The notes under the pieces: model-generated | Databases searched by the model: none | Told to the model about the DNA's origin: nothing | The model's input: the letters and a program-made list of their open reading frames with translations, nothing else | From: Nocardia vulneris | Lineage (GTDB): Bacteria; Actinomycetota; Actinomycetes; Mycobacteriales; Mycobacteriaceae | Length of the DNA stretch: 64,000 bases | NCBI RefSeq assembly: GCF_001613425.1 | Contig: NZ_BDCI01000008.1 | Location: 372,001-436,000, forward strand | Direction of reading: 5' to 3' | Part shown: in pieces, positions 33,780 to 42,701 of the stretch | Position numbering within the stretch: position 1 is the first letter of the stretch | Layout: every line of letters begins with the position of its first letter | Translations under genes and position numbers: made by a program

Positions 33780-36700
33780 CAGGAGGCAGCTCCGGGGTCG
33801 CCGCGGAACCAAGGCGCGATCGGATTACCCCACCAGCGGGTGGACGGCGGCACGGTATCGCCACGCATGACCAGCGAGGCGGGGCCGATGGTCGCGCCCT
33901 CGCCGATGGTGGACGCGGGCAGCGCGACGCAGTGCGGGCCGAGGGTAGCGCCGGCCCCGAGGGTGACGGTGTCCATGGACATGATGCGGTCGTGGAAAAG
34001 ATGGGTCTGCACGACGCAGCCGCGTTCCACGGTCGCGCCGTCACCGAGTGTCACCAGGTCCGCCTCCGGTAGCCAATAGGACTCGCACCATACCCCGCGG
34101 CCGATCTCGGCCCCGAGGCCGCGCAGCCACAGATTCAGCACCGGAGTACCCGTCGCGGCGCGCGCGAACCATGGCGCCGCAACGGTTTCCACGAAGGTGT
34201 CGGACACCTCGTTGCGCCAGACGAACGAGCTCCACAGCGGATGCTCCTCGGTCCCGATCCGGCCGATCAGCGCCCACTTCGCGGCCACCGAACTCGCGCC
34301 GGCCACCGCGCCCGCGGCCAGCAGCACCACGCCGCTGAGCAGCGCGGTGGGCAGGTGGCCGAGGGTGTGCGCCAGCCAGGCGAGGGTGAACAGCACGCCG
34401 AGCCCGATCGCGAAGGTCACCAGCACCGGGATGAGCCGGCAGGTCTCGATGATGCCGCGGGCCACCCGCAACCGCGGCGGCGGATCGAAAGTGCGTGCGG
34501 TGTCGCTGCTTTCCGGTGCGCGGCGCAACCGGACGGGCGGGCTGCCCAGCCAGGACGAGCCCGCCTTGGATTTGGACGGCGCGGCCGAAAGCACCGCGAC
34601 CAGGCCGTTTTTCGGTACCCGCCGGCCGGGCGCGGTCATCCCGGAATTGCCGAGGAAGGCGCGTTTGCCGACCTTGGCCTCGCCGATCCGCAGCCAGCCG
34701 CCGCCGAGTTCGTAACTGGCGATCATGGTGTCGTCGGCCAGGAACGCGCCGTCGGCGACGACGGTGAACTTAGGCAGCAGCAGCACCGTCGAGGCTTCCA
34801 CGTTCTTGCCGATCTTCGCGCCGAGCAGGCGCAGCCAGATCGGCGTGAGCAGGCTCGCGTACAGCGGGAACAGGAAGGTCCGGGCCGCGTCGAGCAGGCG
34901 TTCGGTGGACCACACCTGCCAGCCGGTCCGGCTGCGCACGGGGTGATAGCCCTCGCGCAGGCGGAAACTGAGCAGTCGCACCAGAATGATGGTGATCGCC
35001 GCGTACACGGCCAGGCTGAGCAGCGTCGCCACCGGCAGGATCGCGAAGGCGCGGCCCAAACCACCGGCGAGCGTGCGGGTGTCGCGGATGAACCAGGCGA
35101 TGAACAGCCCGCCCGCGCCGAGCCCGAGGATCGGCACCGCGGCCAAGGCCATCGAGGTGATGCCGAAGATCGCCACCCAGTGCGCCGCCCGGTCGGGCGT
35201 GTGCGCGGGCCAGCGGTGCTGGGCCTTACCGAGTTTCACGGCGGGCGAGCCCGCCCATTCCTGCTCCGCCTTGACCTTGCCGGATACCGCGGAGCCCGGC
35301 GCGACCTCGGCGTTCTTGCCGATCCTGGTGCCGGGCAACAGGATCGATCGGGAACCGACCACCGCACCGGGGCCGACGACGACCGGCCCGATGTGCACCA
35401 CGTCGCCGTCGATCCAGTAGCCGGACAGGTCGACCTCGGGTTCCACGCTGCACCCGTCGCCCAGTTCGAGCATGCCGGTGACCGGTGGAATGGTGTGCAG
35501 GTCGACGCCCTTGCCGATCTTCGCGCCGAGCGCCCTGGCGAACGGCACCATCCACGGTGCGCCGGAAAGGTTTTCGGCTCCGCTGGCTTCTGCCAGCCGG
35601 ACCGCGGCCCACAGCCGCAGATGTACCGGCCCGCCGCGTGGGTACTGACCCGGCCGCACCCCGCGCAGCAGCACCCGCGCGCCCGCCACACAGATCGCCA
35701 TCCGGCCGATCGGGGAGATGAAGAGCAGGAACGCGACCAGCGTCCACCACCAGGACAGCTGCGGCAGCCAGGGTAGCGAGCCGGACCAGGCGGCGATATT
35801 GCCGACGATCGCCAGCCAGGTGAGCCACTGCAGGCCGGTGAGCGTGGTGAGTGGGACGGTGGCGAGCACCTGGATCGCCTGGGCGCGCAGCGGCGTCGGG
35901 CGCACCACGCGCTCCTCGACGGCGACGGCGGGGGTGCTCTGCTCCAGCAGTTCGACCAGTGCACCGAGGCGCGGGTGGTCGTAGAGATCGGCGACGGTGA
36001 TCTGGGGATAACGTTCGCGCAGCGCGGTCACCAGTTGCGCGGCCGCCAGCGAACCGCCGCCGAGGTCGAAGAAGTCGGCGTCGAGATCGACCACTTCGCC
36101 GCCGAGGATCGAATCCCACAGTCCGGCCACCCACTGCGCGGTGCCGGTGAGATCGTTGTGCTCGTCGTCGTCGGCGCTGTTGGGCAGCGGCCAGGGCAGC
36201 GCGTTGCGGTCGACCTTGCCGGACGTGCGGGTCGGCAGTTCGGCGACCACCGCGAGCCGGGGCACCAGCGGGGCCGGAAGTTGTTCGGTGAGTTGGGCTC
36301 TGGCGGCTTTGAGGTCGAAGTCGGGGCCGGGCCCGGTGAGGTAGCCGACCAGGATCTTGTTGCCCGCCTTGGTGCTTCGGATCGCGGCGGCGGCGCCGGT
36401 GACGCCGGGCAGGTGTTGCAGCGCGTTGTCGATCTCGCCGAGTTCGATGCGGCGGCCGCCGAGTTTGATCTGGTCGTCGGCGCGGCCGAGGAACACCAGG
36501 CCCGCGCTGTCGTTACGGACCAGGTCGCCGCTGCGGTAGGCGCGGTCCCAGCCCACCGAGGGCAGCGGGGCGTACTTCTCGGCGTCCTTGGCCGGATCGA
36601 GGTAGCGCGCCAGCCCGACCCCGCCGATCACCAGCTCGCCGGATTCGCCCTCGCCCACCGGGTTTCCGTTCGCGTCGATCACCACGAGGTCCCAGCCGTC

Positions 36701-37717
36701 CAGCGGCAGACCGATCCGGATCGGCCATTCGCCGTCGAGCAGGGCGGCACACGCGACCACGGTCGCCTCGGTGGGGCCGTAGGTGTTCCACACCTCGCGC
36801 TCCGAATGACCGTTGCCCGCAAGGCGTTCCGCGAGTTCGGGTGGTACCGCCTCGCCGCCGAAGATCAGCAGCCGGACCGCGTCCAGCGCCTCGGCGGGCC
36901 AGGTCGCGGCCAGGGTCGGCACGGTGGACACCACGCTGATCTCCCGGCGTACCAGCCACGGACCGAGGTCGGCGCCGGTGCGCACCAGGTCGCGCGGGGC
37001 GGGCACCAGGCAGGCGCCGTTACGCCAGGCCAGCCACATCTCCTCGCAGGAGGCGTCGAACGCGACGGACAGCCCGGCGAGCACGCGATCGCCCGGGCCG
37101 ATCGGCGCGTCCGGCAGGAACAGATTCGCCTCGGCGTCGACGAAGGCGGCGGCGTTACGGTGGGTGACCGCAACACCTTTCGGCGTCCCGGTGGAGCCGG
37201 AGGTGAAGATGATCCACGCGTCGTCGGCGGGCGTGGGCAGCGTGCTCTCGTTCGGGGCGAGCGAATTGCCCTCGGCGGCACGGATTCCGGCGGCGGTGGT
37301 CTCGATGCCCGCGGCCGTGACGATCGCGGTGACCTGCGCCTCGCCGAAGACCAGCTGGGCCCGCTCGTCCGGGTCGTCGGCGTCGACCGGCACGTAGGCC
37401 GCGCCCGCGTACAGCACCGCGAGGATGGTGAGATACAGCTGCCGCGAACCCGACGGCATCCGCACCCCGACCCGGTCGCCCGGCCGCACGCCCGCGGTGG
37501 CGAGGCGCGTCATGGTCTGCTCGATCTCGACGACGAGTTCGAGGTAGCTGAGCACCACGTCGCCGTCGTCGATGGCGGGCGCGTCCGGGTGCGCGAGGGC
37601 CGTCGCGGTCAGAATGTCGACGAGAGTCCGGGCCTGCGGTGTGTGCGTGCCGCGGAGCAGGGGGTCCACCGTCGCATCAACCTGTGGCTGGAGCATGACG
37701 CCCTGCCCACCTCCCAT
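33779..37717 (-). CDS. Pls/PosA-family non-ribosomal peptide synthetase
   Basis: The 1312-residue protein has an adenylation domain (residues about 25-510): 'IIFTSGSTGTPKGV' at 169-182, 'NTYGPTEATV' at 311-320, 'YRSGDLVR', 'GRADDQIKLGGRRIELGEI' and Lys501. A carrier domain follows with its phosphopantetheine site Ser556 in 'LGGGSL'. The remaining 700 residues alternate membrane helices with three acyltransferase/left-handed-helix-like blocks. Size and A-T-TM-tandem-block order match epsilon-poly-L-lysine synthetase Pls (about 1319 residues, from memory). The amino acid used is not predictable by eye. ATG 37696 is an alternative start. No thioesterase is present. Confidence 0.87.
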   Translation of the reverse strand: MGGGQGVMLQPQVDATVDPLLRGTHTPQARTLVDILTATALAHPDAPAIDDGDVVLSYLELVVEIEQTMTRLATAGVRPGDRVGVRMPSGSRQLYLTILAVLYAGAAYVPVDADDPDERAQLVFGEAQVTAIVTAAGIETTAAGIRAAEGNSLAPNESTLPTPADDAWIIFTSGSTGTPKGVAVTHRNAAAFVDAEANLFLPDAPIGPGDRVLAGLSVAFDASCEEMWLAWRNGACLVPAPRDLVRTGADLGPWLVRREISVVSTVPTLAATWPAEALDAVRLLIFGGEAVPPELAERLAGNGHSEREVWNTYGPTEATVVACAALLDGEWPIRIGLPLDGWDLVVIDANGNPVGEGESGELVIGGVGLARYLDPAKDAEKYAPLPSVGWDRAYRSGDLVRNDSAGLVFLGRADDQIKLGGRRIELGEIDNALQHLPGVTGAAAAIRSTKAGNKILVGYLTGPGPDFDLKAARAQLTEQLPAPLVPRLAVVAELPTRTSGKVDRNALPWPLPNSADDDEHNDLTGTAQWVAGLWDSILGGEVVDLDADFFDLGGGSLAAAQLVTALRERYPQITVADLYDHPRLGALVELLEQSTPAVAVEERVVRPTPLRAQAIQVLATVPLTTLTGLQWLTWLAIVGNIAAWSGSLPWLPQLSWWWTLVAFLLFISPIGRMAICVAGARVLLRGVRPGQYPRGGPVHLRLWAAVRLAEASGAENLSGAPWMVPFARALGAKIGKGVDLHTIPPVTGMLELGDGCSVEPEVDLSGYWIDGDVVHIGPVVVGPGAVVGSRSILLPGTRIGKNAEVAPGSAVSGKVKAEQEWAGSPAVKLGKAQHRWPAHTPDRAAHWVAIFGITSMALAAVPILGLGAGGLFIAWFIRDTRTLAGGLGRAFAILPVATLLSLAVYAAITIILVRLLSFRLREGYHPVRSRTGWQVWSTERLLDAARTFLFPLYASLLTPIWLRLLGAKIGKNVEASTVLLLPKFTVVADGAFLADDTMIASYELGGGWLRIGEAKVGKRAFLGNSGMTAPGRRVPKNGLVAVLSAAPSKSKAGSSWLGSPPVRLRRAPESSDTARTFDPPPRLRVARGIIETCRLIPVLVTFAIGLGVLFTLAWLAHTLGHLPTALLSGVVLLAAGAVAGASSVAAKWALIGRIGTEEHPLWSSFVWRNEVSDTFVETVAAPWFARAATGTPVLNLWLRGLGAEIGRGVWCESYWLPEADLVTLGDGATVERGCVVQTHLFHDRIMSMDTVTLGAGATLGPHCVALPASTIGEGATIGPASLVMRGDTVPPSTRWWGNPIAPWFRGDPGAAS

Positions 37718-38034
37718 TCGACCTGCCTCGCACTTCCCTGGTCTTGTTGTGTCATAGCTGGGTTACCAGTGGGCAAACACCACGGTGACCAGTTGTCCAC
37801 GGTACTCGGGGTTGTCGACGTTTGTTGTTCACCGGCGTGGTTGCCGGGTTCCGCGGGCCGGGCGGAGTCGTTGCAGGTCGAGGCGGTTTCCGGCGGACAC
37901 GCCGAAGCAACCGCTGGTGGGCGGGTTGCCCGGCGGGTTCGCTGGCCGATCGCTACGGCCGGGTGGTCACAGCGATGTGATTCCGCTCATCGGCTTGGTG
38001 ATCTTGCAGCTCAGAGCGTTTCGGACGGTCGGGA
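37718..38034. other. Intergenic region upstream of the NRPS gene
   Basis: The 317 bp between the NRPS start and the 3' end of the LysE-type gene hold no convincing gene. TTGTCGACGTTTGTTGTTC (about 37813-37831) is an AT-richer patch. I see no clear hairpin, riboswitch or promoter pair. Confidence 0.35.
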
Positions 38035-38673
38035 TCAGGCCGCGGAGGCCGCCGTGCCGATCCCGAGGGTCGCCAAGATAGCCGCGCTGGCCTGTTCGAG
38101 CCGCTCCCGGATCTTCGGCCGGCGCAGCAGCGCGACCGCGCGGGAGGCGGCCAGGGCCAGTAGCACCATCTCTACCGCGGCGATCGAGGATTCGACGGCG
38201 CCGAGCGCCAAGGTGTTGGCGAAGGTGACCTCGGTGAGGAACTGGGGGAGCACGGCGAGATAGAACAGGCCCACTTTCGGGTTGAACAGGCACGAGACGA
38301 GGCCCGCGGTGAACGCCGAGCGAACCGACGCGCGGGCGCCCGCCGCGGCCTGTGCCGCGTCGTCGGTGCGCAGACCGGCCCGGCGCGCCCGCCGCTGTTC
38401 CAGCAGTGCGCGAATCCCCAAGTACACCAAATAGATTCCGCCGACCACCTTGAGTGCGCGATACGCCGTCGCGGACTGTTCCAGCAGTGCCGCGACGCCC
38501 GCCGCGACCACCACCGCCCATACGATGCCGCCCACCGCCGAGCCGATCGCGGCGGCGATCCCCGGTCGCGCGTCCACGATCGAGAAGCGCAGCACCAGGA
38601 ACGAATCCGGGCCCGGGGTGATCGAGAGCAGGATGCACACGCCGATGAAGCTCAGCAGCAGGGAAAGCGACAT
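38035..38673 (-). CDS. LysE-family amino acid exporter
   Basis: The 212-residue six-helix membrane protein has the family motif 'ITPGPDSFLVLR' near the N-terminus and 'GGIYLVYLGIRAL' and 'GLVSCLFNPKVGLFYLAVLPQF' later, as in RhtB/LysE exporters. It is divergent from the riboswitch-controlled aminotransferase gene. The exported amino acid is unknown. Confidence 0.88.
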   Translation of the reverse strand: MSLSLLLSFIGVCILLSITPGPDSFLVLRFSIVDARPGIAAAIGSAVGGIVWAVVVAAGVAALLEQSATAYRALKVVGGIYLVYLGIRALLEQRRARRAGLRTDDAAQAAAGARASVRSAFTAGLVSCLFNPKVGLFYLAVLPQFLTEVTFANTLALGAVESSIAAVEMVLLALAASRAVALLRRPKIRERLEQASAAILATLGIGTAASAA

Positions 38674-38746
38674 TTCCTGAATCTGGTCCTCGGCCGGCGT
38701 CCGCGCAAGGAGTTTTCGGCGGTGCGGGCGCGTGTCCGGGCGCGGG

Positions 38747-38775
38747 TTGACAGGGCGGGGCGGTGTCTGTCAATC
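38747..38775 (+). promoter_or_regulatory. Promoter-like site before the SAM-IV riboswitch
   Basis: A consensus TTGACA (38747-38752) lies 17 bp before a weak -10 (TCAATC, 38770-38775). The predicted start, about 38782, coincides with the first riboswitch base. Confidence 0.55.
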
Positions 38776-38783
38776 TCGGGACA

Positions 38784-38897
38784 GGTCATGAGTACCAGCG
38801 TTCAGCCCCGGCTTGCTGGTCGGCAACCCTCCTCCGCGGTGGGGTGCTCCGGGTGACGACCGGGCCGTCGCCCGACCGGGTGCGGCAAGCGCGGACT
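38784..38897 (+). promoter_or_regulatory. SAM-IV riboswitch
   Basis: The DNA reads GGTCATGAGTACCAGCG, then AGCCCCGGCTTGCTGG, GGCAACCCTCC, GCGGTGGGGTG, CCGGGTGACGACC and GCGGCAAGCGCGG in order. These are the conserved blocks of the actinobacterial SAM-IV aptamer, including the P1 closing pair GGTCaT/GACGACC and the downstream pseudoknot helix. It senses S-adenosylmethionine. It lies 49 bp before the class V aminotransferase start, near enough to mask translation or end transcription. Confidence 0.9.
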
Positions 38898-38945
38898 CGA
38901 TGAATCTTCCAGATCGTGGGTCCCAGAGCCGACGGGATTTTCGTG

Positions 38946-40265
38946 ATGACTGCTGTTGTGGACCAGACCTGTTCCGCCCTCGCCCGGGTTTCCGGTGACG
39001 ACCTGCAGGTGCCGCTCGTTCAGGGCGGAACCACCACCTACGCCAACTTCGACTACGCGGCGAGCGCGCCCGCGCTGGCCCAGGTCACCGACCGCGTGCA
39101 GGAGCTGCTGCCGTTCTACGCGAGCGTGCACCGCGGCGCGGGCTACGCCTCGCGCATCTCCACCGAGTGCTACGAGGCCGCGCGCGGCTCGGTCACCCGC
39201 TACCTCGACGCCGCCGACGACCAGGTCGTGGTGTTCACCCGCAACACCACCGACTCGCTGAATCTGCTCGCGTCCTGCGTACCCGGCGACACCGTGGTGC
39301 TCGATATCGAGCATCACGCCAACCTCCTGCCCTGGACCCGGCACGGACGGCGGGTGGTGCAGGCCGCGGCGACCGTCGAGGAGACCATCGGCCGGTTGGT
39401 CGCGGAGCTGTGCAGCAAGCCCGCCGCGCTGCTCGCGGTGACCGGCGCGTCCAATGTGACCGGGGAGGTGCTGCCGCTCGAGCGCCTCGCCACCGTGGCG
39501 CACCAGTGCGGCGCCCGCATCCTCGTCGACGCCGCCCAGCTGGCCCCGCATCGCCGAATCAGCCTGCGCGACACCGGTATCGACTACATCGCCTTTTCCG
39601 GGCACAAGTTGTACGCGCCGTTCGGGGCCGGCGTGCTCGTCGGCCGCCGGGACTGGCTCGACCGGGCCGAGCCGTACCTGGCCGGTGGTGGTGCGGTCCG
39701 CGAGGTGAGCACCACCGGTGTCGAGTGGGCCGCCGCGCCGCAGCGGCACGAGGGCGGTTCGCCCAACGTGCTCGGCGCCGCCGCGCTCGCCGCCGCCTGT
39801 GACGCGCTCTGTGAGATCGACGCCGAAACCCTTGCCGCGCACGAGCACCGCCTCGCCGATCGCCTGCGCGAAGGTCTTGCCGCGATCCCGGGCGTGCGCC
39901 TGCTGCGGATCTGGCACGACAGCCCCGACACCGTCGGCATCGTCGCCTTCACCCTGGACGGATTCGTCCCCGGCCACGTCGCCGCCTACCTGTCCGCCGA
40001 ACACGGCATCGGCGTGCGCGACGGCCGCTTCTGCGCGCACCCCCTGCTCGCCCGCCTCGACCTCGACGGCGCGCTCCGCGCCAGCATCGGCCTCGGCACC
40101 ACCCCCGCCCACGTCGACCGCCTGATCGATGCCGTCGCCACCCTCGTCCGCACCGGCCCCGCCTGGAACTACGCCACCACGAACGGCCTCTGGAACCCCA
40201 CCCCCGAAACCCGCCCCTTCACCTCCCAAGCCCCCACCGGCGCCGCCCCCTGCCTCATCGACTGA
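38946..40265 (+). CDS. Class V aminotransferase / cysteine-desulfurase-like enzyme under SAM-IV control
   Basis: The 439-residue PLP enzyme has Lys221 in 'SGHKLYAPFG', Asp195 in 'ILVDAAQ' and 'IEHHANLLPW', all typical of NifS/Csd-like proteins. No catalytic Cys loop of true IscS type is obvious. Control by a SAM riboswitch indicates a role in sulphur, methionine or cysteine metabolism. ATG 38946 is chosen; the riboswitch ends 48 nt before it. Confidence 0.85.
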   Translation: MTAVVDQTCSALARVSGDDLQVPLVQGGTTTYANFDYAASAPALAQVTDRVQELLPFYASVHRGAGYASRISTECYEAARGSVTRYLDAADDQVVVFTRNTTDSLNLLASCVPGDTVVLDIEHHANLLPWTRHGRRVVQAAATVEETIGRLVAELCSKPAALLAVTGASNVTGEVLPLERLATVAHQCGARILVDAAQLAPHRRISLRDTGIDYIAFSGHKLYAPFGAGVLVGRRDWLDRAEPYLAGGGAVREVSTTGVEWAAAPQRHEGGSPNVLGAAALAAACDALCEIDAETLAAHEHRLADRLREGLAAIPGVRLLRIWHDSPDTVGIVAFTLDGFVPGHVAAYLSAEHGIGVRDGRFCAHPLLARLDLDGALRASIGLGTTPAHVDRLIDAVATLVRTGPAWNYATTNGLWNPTPETRPFTSQAPTGAAPCLID

Positions 40266-40328
40266 CCCGTCTGCCAAAACTCGCGAAACCCGACAATTAA
40301 TAGCGAATTGATATATAGCATCAACGCT

Positions 40329-40685
40329 ATGGGATGGGGTATCGTTGAGCTCGAACCTGAGGTGCGTGATTGGCTGGAAGATCTCCCGCCGGACATGTTC
40401 GCCCACACCGCGTTCTATGTCGAGCTATTGGCTGACAATGGGCCGCTGCTAGGCGAACCGTATACCCGCCAGCTGGACGGTAAGCTGCGCGAATTGCGGT
40501 TCTACCTCGATGGTTCCGCGGTCGGGCTGACCTACTGGATCGCTCCGGGGCGCCGGATCGTGATGCTCACTGTTTTCGTAAAGTCACGAATGCGTGAGCG
40601 TGCACAGGTCGGGCGCGCCCGGCGGGCGCTCGACCGCTGCATCGCTGAGCGGCATACCGCCGAGGAGGATGAGAGCTATGGCTGA
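40329..40685 (+). CDS. RelE/HigB-type toxin (phage Gp49-like)
   Basis: The 118-residue protein has the HigB/Gp49 layout: 'VRDWLEDLPPDMFAHTAFYVELL', 'LGEPYTRQLDGKLRELRF' and 'RRIVMLTVFVKSRMRER', containing the basic K-L-R-E-L-R and the F-x-K motif. Such toxins cleave mRNA on the ribosome. TATATA lies just upstream, with no ribosome site before the ATG, so the message may be leaderless. A TTG at 40308 is also in frame. It overlaps the antitoxin gene by 8 bp. Confidence 0.82.
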   Translation: MGWGIVELEPEVRDWLEDLPPDMFAHTAFYVELLADNGPLLGEPYTRQLDGKLRELRFYLDGSAVGLTYWIAPGRRIVMLTVFVKSRMRERAQVGRARRALDRCIAERHTAEEDESYG

Positions 40686-40971
40686 GCGCAGCGACTGGTC
40701 GGAGATCAAGAATCGGCGGATGCAGGAGCCTGGGGCTGTTGAGGCCTTCGAAGCGGCGCGCCTCGCATACGAACTCGGACGGTCCGTTCGGCAAATGCGT
40801 GAAGGCAAAGGATGGAGCCAGACAACTCTGGCTGAAGCCGCCGATATGACGCAATCCGCCGTGGCTCGGTTCGAGGCCGGGGGCACCATCCCGAGCCTGA
40901 TCGTCCTCGAGCGACTTGCTCACGCGCTCGATGCCGACCTGGTCGTGCAGGTTCGGCCCCGAGTCGCCTGA
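40678..40971 (+). CDS. HigA-type XRE antitoxin
   Basis: The 97-residue helix-turn-helix protein has 'GRSVRQMREGKGWSQTTLAEAADMTQSAVARFEAGG', a standard Cro/C1 DNA-binding domain, followed by a short tail. GGAGGA precedes ATG 40678. It follows and overlaps the toxin gene in the toxin-first order common to HigBA, and should neutralise the toxin and repress the operon. Confidence 0.87.
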   Translation: MAERSDWSEIKNRRMQEPGAVEAFEAARLAYELGRSVRQMREGKGWSQTTLAEAADMTQSAVARFEAGGTIPSLIVLERLAHALDADLVVQVRPRVA

Positions 40972-40980
40972 CAGCCCCGC

Positions 40981-41529
40981 TCAATCGCCGAGTTGGGTGG
41001 GGCGGTGGTAGCGGCCGTTGTAGTAGAGGAGAGGGGCGGCGGCGGGGGATTCGTTGGTGTTGTCGTGGACTCGGGTGACCAGGCCCACTACGAGGGTGTG
41101 GTCGCCGAGGGGGATCAGTTGGTGGATGGTGGCGCGCAACCAGATGGGGGTGCCGTGCAGGACGGGTTCGCCGGTGTCCAGGGTGGTCCAGAGGGAACGG
41201 TCGGTGAACCGCTCGTCGGCGGTGCGGGCGAAGCGCTGGGCGATGTGGCGCTGGTGTTCGCCGAGAAAATGGATGACCACCGAGCCGGCGTCCAACAGGG
41301 CGGTGAGGCTGGACGAGGTGTGCGCGATATTGAACGAGACGAGCGGCGGCGCCAGCGACAACGAGGCGAACGACGTCGCGGTGAAACCGATCGGCCCGTT
41401 CGGTGAATTCAAGGTGACCACGGTGACGCCCGCCGGATAGTGCCGCATGGACGCGCGGAACTGCTCGGCGGTGATTCCGCTCAAATCGTCGGGGATCTGG
41501 AAATCCACGGGTCGTTCAGCCTCGGTCAC
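40981..41529 (-). CDS. Flavin reductase-like domain protein
   Basis: The 182-residue FMN-binding split-barrel protein has '[13 protein letters not shown]', '[21 protein letters not shown]' and '[10 protein letters not shown]', as in flavin reductases that supply FMNH2/FADH2 to two-component monooxygenases (HpaC/NtaB type). The start is GTG 41529. No partner monooxygenase is adjacent. Confidence 0.88.
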   Translation of the reverse strand: MTEAERPVDFQIPDDLSGITAEQFRASMRHYPAGVTVVTLNSPNGPIGFTATSFASLSLAPPLVSFNIAHTSSSLTALLDAGSVVIHFLGEHQRHIAQRFARTADERFTDRSLWTTLDTGEPVLHGTPIWLRATIHQLIPLGDHTLVVGLVTRVHDNTNESPAAAPLLYYNGRYHRPTQLGD

Positions 41530-41655
41530 CTAAGCCAACCTACGCCGGGTTCGTCCGCTTCGCGTTCCCCCGCCCGGGGGTTTCCGCGCGAACCGTCGAC
41601 CGTGCGCACCGCATGACATACCGATCGGACCGATGAAAACCGGTGCGCGCGGTGC

Positions 41656-42132
41656 CTATACGACGTCGATGGGCAGCCCGGCGGTGATGCGCACCAGCTC
41701 GTGAAAAGAGGTGCGGAACACAGTGTTCGGATGACCGCCCGCGGCCCACACTTCGCGATGCCGGGCCAGCTCCGAATCCACCCAGGTGGGCAGGTTGGTG
41801 GGATGGCCCACCGGGGCGACCCCGCCGATCGGTTGCCCGGTCACCTGCCGGACCAGCTCGGTGGGTGCCGGGGTGAGCGTGCCTTCCAGCCGGTTGCCGG
41901 TGGCGGCCAGGTCCACCTCGTGCGCGCCGGAAACCAGCAGCAGCACGGGATCCTCGTCCAGCAGGAACACCGTCGCGGTCGTGATGGCTCCCACGTCGAC
42001 TCCGAGTGCGCGCGCCGCGTCCGCGACCGTGGGCGTCGGTGCCGGCTGGGTCACGATGACACCGTGATGGCCTCGGGCGATGAGGGTGTCCGCGACTCGG
42101 CAGGCGATCGGTGGCAATGTCGACCTGCGCAT
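41656..42132 (-). CDS. YbaK/EbsC-type aminoacyl-tRNA deacylase
   Basis: The 158-residue editing-domain protein has 'TVADAARALGVDVGAITTATVFLLD', 'LLLVSGAHEVDLA' and 'GQPIGGVAPVGH', matching YbaK/ProX proteins that hydrolyse mischarged tRNA (for example Cys-tRNA-Pro). The motif G-x-x-x-P-x-G-H is intact. ATG 42132 gives the normal family length. Confidence 0.87.
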   Translation of the reverse strand: MRRSTLPPIACRVADTLIARGHHGVIVTQPAPTPTVADAARALGVDVGAITTATVFLLDEDPVLLLVSGAHEVDLAATGNRLEGTLTPAPTELVRQVTGQPIGGVAPVGHPTNLPTWVDSELARHREVWAAGGHPNTVFRTSFHELVRITAGLPIDVV

Positions 42133-42166
42133 GAAAACCAGAGTAGAGCGAATCGCAGGGAATGCG

Positions 42167-42487
42167 TCAGTATTCCGGATAGCCCTCGCTCGGCCCGAGC
42201 AGCTGTGCGATGCGCGCGTGCGTGCACCGCGCCAGCTCGGACACGCTGTGCTCCGAGACCTGTTCGTGCGCAACCGCTTCGAATGCCCGATCCAGATCGC
42301 CCGGCGAGAGCGCGAGCAAGCCGATATCTGCGGTGGCCAGCAACGCGTCCCGATCCGGGAAGGGTCTGGCGTCGGCGAGTTCGGTCGCCCAGGTGACATT
42401 GCCGCAACAGCCGAAAAGCGCGTGTATCGCGCGGGCACGGGGAAATTCGTTGAACCGGTCGAGACCGATTCCCTGATGCATCAGCAT
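42167..42487 (-). CDS. OHCU-decarboxylase-like protein, shortened
   Basis: The 106-residue product begins 'GLDRFNEFPRARAIHALFGCCGNVTWATELADARPFPDRDALLATAD', matching the N-terminal half of 2-oxo-4-hydroxy-4-carboxy-5-ureidoimidazoline decarboxylase (uric acid breakdown). It ends where the family (about 165 residues) would continue with the conserved His region and the E-x-R-F-G-Y-V-F segment. It may be a truncated gene or an N-domain-only relative. ATG 42487 has GGAGG 5 nt upstream. No other purine genes are near. Confidence 0.6.
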   Translation of the reverse strand: MLMHQGIGLDRFNEFPRARAIHALFGCCGNVTWATELADARPFPDRDALLATADIGLLALSPGDLDRAFEAVAHEQVSEHSVSELARCTHARIAQLLGPSEGYPEY

Positions 42488-42701
42488 GGTGGCCTCCGAG
42501 CCGAAAAGTGAGGTTCGATGACGTGGTTCCATGATCCGCGCACCACCCGTTCGGAACTACTGCACCGCAACAATTTTGCGCAGCTTTAACAGGATTTACG
42601 TGCCACGCGGCACCGTGCGGCGGGCGTCGTGGTCAAAGCGTCAGGGCGTATGGCCCGGGCGAGGTGTGTTCGTCTTCCGTCCTCTGGAATACGCTGTACA
42701 A

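Noticed and set aside
33779..38263. Prophage or transposon around the NRPS
   Set aside because: No integrase, transposase or terminal repeats were seen anywhere in the window.
38916..38945. An earlier start for the aminotransferase
   Set aside because: It would add ten residues within the leader after the riboswitch; ATG 38946 begins the conserved length.
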